Both the position numbers and the translations under genes were made by a program. The notes under the pieces are model-generated. The model did no database searches. It was not told the DNA's origin and worked only from the letters and a program-made list of their open reading frames with translations. A DNA stretch of 64,000 nucleotides from Adiantum capillus-veneris (lineage: Eukaryota; Streptophyta; Polypodiopsida; Polypodiales; Pteridaceae): assembly GCA_014529385.2 (NCBI GenBank), contig CM043954.1, positions 9,314,830 through 9,378,829 of the forward strand, in the 5' to 3' direction. Numbering within the stretch: position 1 is the stretch's first letter; each line of letters starts with the position of its first letter. Shown in pieces: positions 52,306 to 62,573 of the stretch.

Positions 52306-55017
52306 GTCCTCGGAGGTCAAATATGACCAATGGGACCAAATGATTATGTCACGTGGTGTGAGTGGAGGTCATAAGTGACTCTCGATGCTCAAAAATGGCT
52401 GAAATGAGCATCACAATAGAGAGTCCACATCGTGGTTGGGAGAGGAAGGTATGTAGGAAGAGCTCATGTCAGAATATTTGGGGCAAAGAGGACCTAATGT
52501 GGTCAAAAGATGAGCACTCAAGTAGTGTGTGGTACTCACTCTCTCGCACTTGACGAGGGCATAAGGTGCAAAGTCGATGAGATTTCTCGCCAGTGCCTGA
52601 ACGTCCTATCTCGCAGCCTAGAGAATGGGAGCTAAGACGAATGGAGGCAATGGTGCGGATCGCACTCAACAGGATGGGCTCAAGGATGTAGGGATGGGTT
52701 TGGTTACCTCGTTTGGAGAAGAAGAGAGATTTGTAGTTTGGGGCAACGTGTGTGGTGTAATGGCTGAAGTGAGAACCTCTAGATTTCTCCCAAGCTGTGA
52801 TACATTGGCATTGTAAGAAGGCCTCATTAACTTGGTAGTCGATTGATGCATCCTTGACCAAGTGACATGCATCCCATATTCCAAACCATCTCTTGATGTC
52901 AAGCATCCACCCCGAACTTAGTATTTTGCTCTTACATGTCTTTTGGACCTTTTGACTTGCTTCATATGCGATTCTACAAAGCCGATGCAAAGGGCTATGT
53001 TGTGTCTTAAGCATGTACTCCACAACCCTTTGCATGCCCAAGACCTCAATGGGAAGTGATCCGGACTCAAGAAGTAAGAGCAGGTAGGGTGTTTGTGTCT
53101 TGACATGGAAAAAGTTGGTGAGAAAACACTTTTGGACATTCTCAAACTCTTTCCAAGTAGACTTCCCGATGCTTCCACCCCACACCTCCACTCCATAAAG
53201 AAGCACCGGTGTCACCAATGTGTCAAAGAGGTACTTTTTGAGTGACCAACACTTGATCTCTCTAGCATTGCACATGTTCTTAAATGCATAATAAGCCCTC
53301 TTTCCGGCTTCCAAGCAACGCATTGCGCAATCCTTCCATTTATGATTGAATGGAACCTCAAGGCCAAGGTGCTTGAAGTGATCTACCACTTCAAGTTGCT
53401 CATTGTTGTATACAATGCATGGATTTTCATCATTGAGGATCTTTACAAGCATAACCTTGGTTTTGGATCCATTCACGATCAATCCGCTATGTAGGAAAAA
53501 GTATTCCAAGACACTCATAAGCTTTTGTGCATCTTCTAAGGTATGTGCCAAGAGCACTACATCATCAGCATAAAGCAAAAGCATGATCACCTCATTTCCG
53601 ATCTTAACCTCTTCTATGCCTTCTTGCTGCATAAAATCAAGAACCATGCATTCCAATTCATCAATGAGTAGCCCAAAGAGGGTTGGGGAAAGTGGGCATC
53701 CTTGTTTGACACCAATGGTGCTTGCAAAAAATTCTGAAATCCATCTCCCATACGTAATCGACATATCACTTTTTGGTAGATGCAAAAGATTGCATGCATA
53801 TATTCTCTTGGAACTTGAAGGCTTTGCATACGTCTCCAAAGATTTCCTCGCGGTACCATGTCAAGAGCTTTTTTGAAATCCACAAAGCAACAATATAATT
53901 TTTTTCCTTTCAATTGAGACGCTTCCATAAGAACTCAAAGAGTGAAAAGGTGATCAATAGTGCTGTGATGCTTTCAAAAACCTGCTTGGCCAAGTGCACG
54001 TTTGCCATTCTTTTGAGCCCATTCACTTATCTTCATCTCCATGATATATCCAAATAACTTTGCCATCAAAGAACCAACCATTATAGTGCGATAGTTGTTC
54101 ACATTGTTTACAGATCTCCTCCTTTGTGCAAAGGTTTGATCCAATTTGCACTCCAATCATGAGGCATGCCATGCTAAAGTGCAAGGTTAAACATATCGCA
54201 TATCCAATATCGTGTTTTCTTGCTTCTACATTTAATCATTTCAGCCTTGACACCTTGAAGGTCCCCTGCCTTGCGAGTAGCAAGTTTCTCAAGCACGCGG
54301 CAAACATATTCAACGGTAAAGAAGGGAGACATAAACGGAAGGGAGCTACAACACTCCATCTTATCAACATTGGGTTGCTCATAGAGGTTCTTGCAATGCA
54401 TATACATATCCTCAAGAGTCAAGTCACCAAAGATCTCAACGTGCTTGCCTTCTAGATTTTGCCAAAACTTGCCACATGCATGTGCTTTCTCTTGCACTAA
54501 AAGAAGTTGTTTTCTGACTTCCCACCTTCTCCTCTTATTTTGAACAAGTGCTTTGTATGTGTGTGAACATTCTAAGTAAACTTCCTTGTCTTTGCCTTCA
54601 TCTAATCTTAGCAAGTGTTTTCGGGCTTGACTACATTCCATGCAAACCATTCCTTCTTGGTGCTACCCTTCTTAGACCTTTTGCAAGACATGTGTTTCAC
54701 CGAAAAGCATTCCTTCGCACAAGAGAAAATTACTTCTTTGAAAACTTTCCACTTGCATTCTAATGTTGTAATCTCTTGATGCTCTATCATGCTTAACATT
54801 TGGTCCACCATATCAGCATATATAAGTGCTCGTTTGAAGTCTAGACGTAGGTAGAAATGATTCACATCATGATTGGAGGCTAGATGCTTGGGCCGTTTAC
54901 CACATTTGAGGTCAATACATAACATCCTATGATCCGATTACGGATTCCATTCACCAAGTGTAAAGCTTTGTATGCATTCTAGAGTGGCTTCCGAGAACAA
55001 CATTTAGTCAATCACGC
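52301..55017 (-). pseudogene. LINE (non-LTR retrotransposon) ORF2, 5'-interrupted and decayed
   Basis: Reading leftward from 55017. The tail of an APE-type endonuclease comes first ('LGEWNP', stop, 'SDHRML', the terminal SDH motif). A linker is followed by 'LATRKAGDLQGVKAEM', then reverse transcriptase blocks: 'NNYRTIMVGSLMAKLF', 'KRALGQAGF', 'CCFVDFKKALDMVPR', 'TIGVKQGCPLSPTLFGL' and the catalytic 'LLYADDVVLLAH' (near 53560). A Cys/His cluster near the C-terminus ('LCTLCPRQ'...'HTLLEC') is typical of plant LINEs. The segment 53839-52469 is still open for 456 codons; upstream parts are split over several frames. The 5' part is separated by gypsy-2. The 3' UTR runs to about 52301. Confidence 0.9.
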
Positions 55018-55533
55018 TAGAGAGGGGGAATGGGGGAACACGCCCAGCACAAACAAACGGGCCTCTCTATAGCTCAGGGTATTCACAGCACCCCTATCCT
55101 CAAAGAAACACTTAACACTAGCAGACCACCGCCTGCTCCATTGCCACTGCTCACACACTCTACAAACCACCACACAAGATACACCTACTACCACTGCCTA
55201 TCTCCACCCTTACACACCCACACAACCACTCAATCTAACTCTCTCACTCAAAACACCATCGGTCCGGGGGGCACACACTTCCACACAGCCGGCACCGAGG
55301 AGGGACATGAAAGCAGGGGAAAGAGAAGGGGGGAAGGGGAAACAACAGCACGGGAGGCAACCGTGGCTTGATTGCACTTCAAAAAACACATACACCGGCT
55401 TGCAATGCCATCACCATGGCCATTTTCAAGCAAAAGTTACATAGGGGCTAGCTTGCTAGAGAACTCCACTTTTCAGGCTTCAAACGACACCTCCAAAGGC
55501 CAAGAAAAAAGCCCTTGATTTGATTCATTTTTT

Positions 55534-55543
55534 ACTTTTATAG
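55534..55543 (-). promoter_or_regulatory. TATA box in gypsy-2 3' LTR
   Basis: CTATAAAAGT on the minus strand, followed downstream by an A-rich stretch. Conserved at 63040-63049 in the other LTR. Confidence 0.6.
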
Positions 55544-55669
55544 GGGGGGCCTTTAATTTGGGAATTTGCACTTTAATTGGTCCACCTGGCTGCTTGAATT
55601 GGTATCTTTTGGGAAAGAGGGCACCGCTTTGCTCTACTTCTCTCTTCTTCACTCTTTGCACTTGGGGCG

Positions 55670-55699
55670 GGGGGCATTAGCGATGTCGCTATTGCCCCC
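55670..55699. repeat. LTR hairpin 1
   Basis: 'gggggcattagcga' / 'tcgctattgccccc' around a TG loop, with one mismatched pair. Confidence 0.8.
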
Positions 55700-56001
55700 T
55701 AGGCTTTCTATTTTTTTATTTTTTATCTCTTCACTTTTACCCCTATTGGCCTCAACCTTACAGTGCTCCATTTTTTACTTTGACTCTCCCTTTCCTCTAT
55801 CCGACTCCTCTTTGTCCTCTTTTGGCCTTGCACTTGGCTTTGCTTTGCACCCTTTGATTTACCTGAACTCTTTGATCTTCCTCATTGCCCGGCCACTTGG
55901 TTTGGGCACACTTGGCCTTGCCTTTATGTTTACCCGGCCTCCTGCTTACTGCCCTCTATGCCTTGCCTCCGCGGGAGTGCTCTCTAACATGAGGGGGGGA
56001 A

Positions 56002-56025
56002 GGCAATAGCGATGTCGCTATTGCC
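56002..56025. repeat. LTR hairpin 2
   Basis: Perfect inverted repeat 'ggcaatagcga' TG 'tcgctattgcc', 300 bp from hairpin 1. Confidence 0.85.
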
Positions 56026-57387
56026 CCCTACCCTCTTCCTTTAAAACTTGGAGGCCACGTGGGAACTGCCCCTGTTGGGCGCCATGTCATCGCCACCATT
56101 CCATTGCCGCACGGGCACGCGCGCCACTGCGCCGCCCCGCTCGACTCCAAAACCGCCGTAACTGGCCACCCGCCGCCTGCGCAGCGCCTACGCCATAGCT
56201 CCACGAGCTCCAAGTTCTCCACCTTGTGATACACCCAATGGGCCTTGTGCCCCGGCTCATATAGCCCGCCAAGTTCTGACCCCCTTCCGCATATGGGTTC
56301 ACTGCCCGCCACGTGGCAGCCCTAGCTTGAACGGCCTTCAAGGTCTCAACAATAAAATAAACTAAAACAAACCCCCTTTTGGCCTTGCCTTTACCTGGTC
56401 CCCATATACTACCCCTGGGCTGGAACTGCGTGCCATCAAGCCGGGTCGAATCTTTGGCATACCGGTCTTGGCCCATGAAACCCTCTCCGCCTATGGATCC
56501 TTTCGTGTGTGCTATTTGAGGCCGCGAAAATGATGAAAAACATCTGTCAATTCTTCTCTCGGCATCACCTCCTGACTCCGGCCTGCCACATCTAATTGAC
56601 CGAGTGTCCGATTGAGGCACCGTTGATTTGTGCTAGCTCCACATGATACACCTCTCCACTGAGAACCTTGGCAAGGCCGAAAAGATGCCAAATGGCACAC
56701 CCTCCAATGCGACCAAGTGGGCTCAGACCCGGCCCCCGAAAAATCTTCTAGCGGCCATAACTTGCCATCCTGAGCTCCGATTCGCAATCCGAGAAGACAA
56801 GCATGCTCCACAACTTGAGCACTACACATGTATACACTGACATCAGCCCGGGCCACCTGTCCCAAGCTGTCCTGTCCGTCGGGGATCTGCTACATACTCT
56901 TTCTTCAAACCGCAATATCTTGCACACCGAGGCCCCGTTTGACGAGCCGTCTGGACCGGATTCTAGGGCACATTGAGCACTACATTCTAGGACACTGACT
57001 TGGCATTCCGAGCACCTTGACCTGCCATCCAATCTAGACCATTTCGCTGCCCTTTTGGCCCAAAAAACCGTATCAAGCATGCATTCCCACTACCCGTTGG
57101 CTGCCAAGGGCCTTGGCATTTGCCCTAGCCTTTTGCACTACACTCGATTGCTGTCTTGGCGTGGCATAGAACACCCGCTAGCTTCGACCAACTTTAGCTG
57201 CACCATCATTGCCCAGCCTCCTCGTCGAACATTTATGTTGGACCAAAAGCATAGGTACAAAACTTTAAAACTGGCACACCAAACTGACGATAAAAAGAAC
57301 TCGCAAAACCACAACTATATGTACAGGCTATGTACAAAGCTTCGTATTCTTTCTCTCGCAAACCACATGATTTAGTTGGGTTGCCCA

Positions 57388-57398
57388 CCCCCCTCAAC
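57388..57398 (-). other. Polypurine tract of gypsy-2
   Basis: Minus-strand 'ttgaggggggtg' just inside the 3' LTR. Confidence 0.75.
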
Positions 57399-57407
57399 TA
57401 TGATTTG

Positions 57408-58628
57408 CTACACTTCAGGCACTAGACTCCTCTCGAAGTATAGTTTGAGCCGCACACCATTCACCCTGTTCCTAAGAAGTTTGCCATTCACCCTTACCAG
57501 TTGATACGTCCCATTCGGAAAGGCCTTCTTCACTTTATATGGACCTGTCCACTTCTTCTTGAACTTCTTCTCGAATGTGAAATCCAGGTAGCTTTTATAC
57601 TTCATGACCATGTCTCCTTCCTCTATCTTCTTGTCCGGCAGGTTCTGATTGAATTTGGCAATTCGCTTCTCTCTTTGATTCACATAATAGTCTGCTGCAG
57701 CCTCTGTGTCCATTTGCAACGCCTCCAAGCTGGCTATCCGATCCTGTAGAACTCCCCATTGAGTGGCATTGACACGCCACATACCCTTTAAAGCACCTAG
57801 TTGTGCATACACTGGCAACACCGCTTCCTTACCATAGACAAGCTCGAATGGAGTGAAGTTTGTGGCCACTTTATAGGACGTTCTATACGCCCACAAACAC
57901 TTCTCTAGATTTGCTTCCCACTCAGCTTCTAGCTTGTACACATACTTCGTTAACATCTTGACAATTTGACCATTAGCACTCTCGTCTAGACCATTGCATT
58001 GGAGGTGATTTGGTGAGGAAAACCTATGCTGAATCTTTAACTTTTCCACTAATGCACTCATGAGCTTGCTTCTAAACCCCTGACCCCTATTTGAAACTAA
58101 CACCCATAGAACACCAAAACAGCAACATATATTATCAAACACAAACTGAGCCACAACACTAGCATTTACTTCTTTCACTGCTTTGGCCTCGACCCCCCTT
58201 GTAAGGTAGTCAATGGCTACCACCACGTACTTCTTACCACTTGTAGACTTTGGGAGAGGGCCTATAGCATCCAGACCCCACTTCTCAAAGGCGCTTTGTG
58301 CGATGATGGCACCCTGTGACTCCGCTACCAATCGTCTTTCACCTCTAGTCTAACACTCGTGGCACGTCTTACACCAGTAATGCACATCCTTCACAATGGA
58401 AGGCCACCAAAAGCCTGCTCTAAGCACTCAAAATAGAACCTGATATTTTCCCTGATGTCCGCTCTCTTCATGGCATTGCTCCAGCACCATCCCTATCTCT
58501 TCTTTGTACAACACCCTTCTAAGCACTCCGTCACGCCCGTAGTTCATGAGATCCTCACCTACTAGTGTGAATTGCGGGCCTTTTGCACCACTCTTCTCTT
58601 TTGTAGCTTGGACAAACCCTCTGAACAT
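57408..58628 (-). pseudogene. Gypsy-2 integrase
   Basis: The zinc domain starts at 58628 in one frame ('HEESGHQGKYQ') and continues in others, with 'YWCKTCHEC' followed by an in-frame TAG near 58350. The core is open from 58331 to 57408 (307 codons): 'EKWGLDAIGPL' supplies the first aspartate. The second catalytic site reads 'LVSNRGQGF', where the family has SDRG, so the second aspartate is Asn. 'NGLDESANGQ' supplies the glutamate. The tail has 'KKKWTGPYKVKKAF', typical of gypsy integrases. Integration activity should be lost. Confidence 0.9.
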
Positions 58629-59224
58629 TGACCTATGCTCAAAGAGCCTTCAATCTCCTTAAGAGTCTCTCTACCGGCATAAGTGGCTGGGGCCACATAT
58701 AGACCTGCAACATGTACCTGTACTTTGCTGCTAGCTAGTTGATCCGCCTCTTGATTCTGCTCTCTCCTCACGTGCTTGAATTGGAATTCTTCAAAAGACT
58801 TTAATATTTTCTTGATGAAAAAGAACCAATGCTTCAAAGAATCGCGCTTTACCTGCCATTGTCCTAGTAGTTGCTTGATCACTAGCAATGCATCTCCCTT
58901 CACCACCAACCTTGAAATGCCGAACTCTATGCACTGCTTCAAACCCAAATGTAGAGTGAGATACTCCACCTCATTATTGGTGCGGACATCCTCTAAATCG
59001 TATGCCTTCGAAAATATAGTTTTTCCATGTGGGTCGTGTATCACCACACCTACTCCTGCTTTTTGCACTACCCTTCGATATGCTCCATCAAACCACATAG
59101 TAAAAGCATCCTCCAAGTCGGGTTCCTCCTTGGCTTCATCTTGTACCACCCTTGGATAGTCCGGGAAATCAATGGCCTTGCCGACAAGAATGTCTGCCAG
59201 GTGAGACCGACTCGTGTGATCCAC
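58562..59224 (-). pseudogene. Gypsy-2 second (archaeal-type) RNase H
   Basis: A separate RNase H domain between the canonical RNase H and integrase: 'MWFDGAYRRVVQKAGVGVVI' (first acidic residue), 'TNNEVEYLTLHLGLKQ' (Glu), 'VVKGDALLVIKQLLGQW' (Asp), 'HVRREQNQEADQLA' (His...Asp). The pattern is that of archaeal/plant-type RNase HI recruited by Tat-lineage elements, thought to improve removal of template RNA. Open for 220 codons with catalytic positions retained. Confidence 0.88.
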
Positions 59225-59326
59225 CTTGAACTCGAACTCGAACTCCTATAGCTCCAACACCCACTTCATAATCCTCCTTCCTGGCTTCAAATGTAGCACT
59301 ACTTCTGGCAATAGATTATTAGCCAT

Positions 59327-59830
59327 CTACACAAAAAACTTATGCACAATCAAATGGACTTTGAACTTCCTGCAAGCGAAGACTAGAGCCATCACCCACT
59401 GCTCTGCCTCGGTGTAGGTAGCCTCTCCTGGGCTAATCACCCTGCTCTCGAAGTATATCGGCTTGTAACTTCTTCCTACCTTTTGCAATAGAACCGCTCC
59501 AATAGCAACAGTGCCCACTGTCACAGACACATAGAAGTCGTCCTCGCGATTCGGAGGACGCACCGCTGGCAACTGACACAAAATCTCTTTAACCCTATCA
59601 AAAGCCTCTTGAGCTTCCTCATCCCACTCATTGCCATGCACTTGCTGAGCCCTCTTTTGAAGAGGATGCACATATTGCGACAGCATCAGAAAGAGACGTG
59701 ACAAATACTTCAACTTATGAACAAATGAAGCCAAACCTTGAGCATCTGATGGTGGCTCCATCAACACCAATGCCTTCACCTTCTCGGGATCAGCCTCTAT
59801 ACCGTTTTGCGACACCACATGACCTAACAC
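59327..59830 (-). pseudogene. Gypsy-2 reverse transcriptase connection and first RNase H
   Basis: 'MLGHVVSQNGIEADPEKV' (connection), 'FDRVKEILCQLPAVRPPN', then the canonical gypsy RNase H 'DDFYVSVTVGTVAIGAVLLQ', where the expected catalytic Asp of 'DAS/DVS' is missing. 'ATYTEAEQWVMALVFACRKF' follows. The frame ends at 59327 with a stop. Decay of the first RNase H beside an intact second one is notable. Confidence 0.82.
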
Positions 59831-59836
59831 CTGCGC

Positions 59837-61117
59837 TCAAGGCTGTGCTAGCTTGCACTTCTTGGGGTTCAACTGACCTCCTTCTTCATCAAGCCTTTGA
59901 AAGCATAACTGGAGCTTCGATAGGTGCTCCAACCTTGAACTGTAGCAGCCAATATCATCCATGAAGACCCTAATAAAACGGCCCAAGTATGGACCAAATA
60001 CCCTGTTCATCCAACCTTGGAACGTGGCATATGCATTCACTAATCCAAATGGCATTCGGCGGTAAGCAAAGCAACCCCATGGAGATATGAAGGTGGTCTT
60101 CAGCTAGTCTTCAAGTGCAATCCCAATCTGAAAGTACCCCGAAAAGCCATCCATAATCGAATACCTCTCATGCCCAGCCACCTGGTTTAGGATTTCATCT
60201 TGAAATGGCAAGGGGTAGTGATTCCTCTTGGTCGCAACATTCAATGGCTTGTAGACGACGCATACTCTCCATTTCCCATTCTTCTTAGGGGTTATGACCA
60301 CTGGCGAGACCCACTCTGACTCCTTCACAGGATATATGATGCCTACATCCAATAGCTTATTGATCTCCTGCCAAAGGGCTTCTTTTTGAATTTCCTCTAG
60401 TCTTCTCAGCTTTTGTGCTTTAGGCTTATGTCCCTCCTTAAGAACAATTTTGTGCTCCACCCCTTTTGCACCTCGCAAATGCTTGTACTCCGTAGCAAAT
60501 AGATTTGGATAGGATTCACACAATTGAACATATCCTTCCTTTTCCCCTTTGGTTAAGTCTTCACTTATCATGCTTGAAACCTCCTCTATGCTTAAACCAT
60601 GAGCTTGAGACTGCATGCCTTCTTCTTTAGGTGGAGAGTCGTCTATGGTGAATCCAAACAAGTCTGCATCTATCTTTAACATGTCATCCTCGCTCTCCTC
60701 TTCCTCTGTGCTAGTATAGCCTTCATCATAGCCCGTCTCGGTCTCGTACTCATGGCTCGTCGTGTCGCCCTCATCTTTAACTACCATAGGACGAGAACTG
60801 CTCTCCTTGGTCTTCAAATCAAGCACAATTTGTCTGCCTCTCTCTTTGTCAGGTAAAGTGAACACTTTGCTCTCCCAATCCTGCTTTGTACCTATTGCCA
60901 AAAGCCATGGCCTACCCAAAATGATAGGGTAAGCATTATCCCCTGCTTTCATCACAAGGAAGTCAATTAGGCACTCTATGCCCATCACCTTGACCTTCAC
61001 ATCCTGCACCACACCAAGACACCTATCTTTAGTATGGTTAGCACATTTGACATGACTACTGCCTTGACTCCCGTCTCTTTCATGGCTGCTTCTGTCATGA
61101 CACAAACTGTGCTCCAC
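59837..61117 (-). pseudogene. Gypsy-2 protease tail and reverse transcriptase
   Basis: From 61117: 'AYPIILGRPWLLAIG' (end of the protease-like domain), an acidic linker ('TGYDEGYTSTEEEESEDD'), then 'EWVSPVVITPKKNGKWRVCV', 'HYPLPFQDEILNQVAGHERY' and 'MDGFSGYFQI'. After a stop near 60104, 60055-59837 gives 'MPFGLVNAYATFQGWMNRVF' and the active site 'VFMDDIGCYS'. The usual CVDYR/K box reads 'CVVYKPLN', losing its Asp, so polymerase activity is doubtful even apart from the stop. Confidence 0.88.
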
Positions 61118-61715
61118 CGTCTATGTAGGCTTGTATCTGCATCCTCTTCTCTATAATCGCATCCACCAATGGAAGAACATCAGTGGGGCTACCTACCCTC
61201 AAAGACATGTTTTGCACTGCTTGAACATTTCCCTTAGCTCTTGGCAGCCTGGTGCTAACACTTGTGGACCACTGCCTTCTTAACTTTGGATTTAAAGCCA
61301 AAAACTGACCAAACGTAACATTTGCCTTTTGATTTTGAACATCACTCACCAGATTGTACTCGGGATAGCCACGCCCAAGCTGGAAATCCGCTTGCTTGAT
61401 CTTGCGATGCCTCCTTCTCTTGCTAGGCTCAGGCTGCTCTCTGCCTTCGTACACCTTCTCTTTGCCCTTGCGAGCTCTAGTTTCCCGTTCTACTTCTGTC
61501 TCCCTCTCAACTCTTGCCCTCTTATTGGCCAAAACTTCGACATCCTCCTTGTCCACCCCTATGATGTTTACTCTTGGAACTTCACCTCCGTTTTGCGGTG
61601 CTGGCTGCACAGGATTCTCCACCGCTTGATCTCTTGGACCATTGTATTGCCCTTGACCTCGACCTCTACCAAAAGCGGGTACATACCTCCTCTTTCTCTC
61701 TGCGGTTGACGACAA
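61095..61715 (-). pseudogene. Gypsy-2 gag-pro spacer and protease start
   Basis: Basic, charged region ('RKGKEKVYEGREQPEPSKRR') followed by 'YNLVSDVQNQKANVTFGQF' and the protease start 'IQAYIDGGAQFVS' (D-G-G-A; family D-S/G-G-A). Frame breaks just after the active-site motif. Confidence 0.75.
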
Positions 61716-62495
61716 TCAGGCACATAATGCCCTTCTTCTCCACAATTGTAACACCTACCAGGTAGTGGCCATGCCCTGCCCCTTGCTCCTTGCTCCTCTT
61801 GGCTATCCTCTATCCATGAAACTGAGCCGCAACTCTTGCATCTTCTCGGATAAATCTTGCACTGTGCAGACCCAATTTTGCGGCACAACAGCTACACCTC
61901 GAATTCCCTGATTTTCCTCATGTGCAGTCTCTCTCGGACTCTGCGGTTGAACATGGGCCAACGTCTCGTAGCCTGACACGCCCTGCTCTATCTTCTTCTT
62001 TATCTTTCTGGTCTTCGACCGTGCAATGGCTACCGCACCATTATAATTCTGTGGGCTCTTGAAATCAACTTTCTCTCTCACCTTGGGGTGCAGGCACGCC
62101 ATGAATTTGTCCAGCTTGAAGTAGTCTCCATTAGCCAATTGCATGGCTGCCGCTAGCTCTACCCAACATTCTTCAAAATGACCCAAAAACAAATTGAACT
62201 CTTCACTTACGTCTTACTTAAGCGTCTTCAGCTTTGCATCCACTTCGACTGGGGAAGTCTCCTTGCGAAAGTCGTGAAGAAACCTCGCCCGTAGAGCCGG
62301 CCATGCTTGCTTTGGATCACCTTCCAATGCATCGTACCATGCTTTAGCTCTACCACGCATCACCAAAGGAAAAGTCTGCACTTTGCTATCCTCGTTCGGC
62401 ATACGCAACGATAGAATGTACAACTCGAAATCTGACATCCACTCGTCAGGGCTCTCTTCTCTTGTGAAAATCGGTCCATAGTTTCTACCTGCCAT
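61568..62495 (-). pseudogene. Gypsy-2 Gag with CCHC knuckle
   Basis: Probable ATG at 62495-62493 ('MAGRNYGPIFTREE'), 60 bp after the primer site. The capsid core 'FPLVMRGRAKAWYDALEGD' and 'LRARFLHDFRKE' is followed by an in-frame TAA at 62214-62216, where CAA would restore Gln. The same frame resumes to 61803 ('FEECWVELAAAMQL', 'KLDKFMACLHPKVREKV'). A frame change leads to the zinc knuckle 'CYNCGEEGHYVPDC' (near 61740). Confidence 0.87.
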
Positions 62496-62556
62496 GACTT
62501 CCAACGCGAAAAAACGCTTCTTTTGGATCAACTGGGTGCAATCAGTGTGCTCCTCA

Positions 62557-62568
62557 GTGGGGGCACCA
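62557..62568 (-). other. Primer binding site of gypsy-2
   Basis: TGGTGCCCCCAC on the minus strand, five bases from the 5' LTR. It starts with TGG (CCA end of a tRNA) but is not the initiator-Met type. The tRNA is not identified. Confidence 0.65.
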
Positions 62569-62573
62569 GAAGA

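Larger units (their letters stand above)
55018..57387 (-). repeat. 3' LTR of gypsy-2 (~2.37 kb)
   Basis: Starts 'tagagaggggg' (the partner has 'tggagaggggg', so the terminal TG is mutated) and ends 'gggttgccca' before the purine tract. Collinear with 62574-64000. It has an extra ~70-bp purine-rich block at about 55290-55360. The minus-strand TATA box is at 55534-55543. It includes two 'agcgatgtcgct' hairpins. Open frames here are not genes. Confidence 0.88.

Noticed and set aside
55030-55371. Thr/His-rich frames in both gypsy-2 LTR copies (also 62523-62957)
   Set aside because: They lie wholly in LTR sequence or cross its edge; compositional artefacts.
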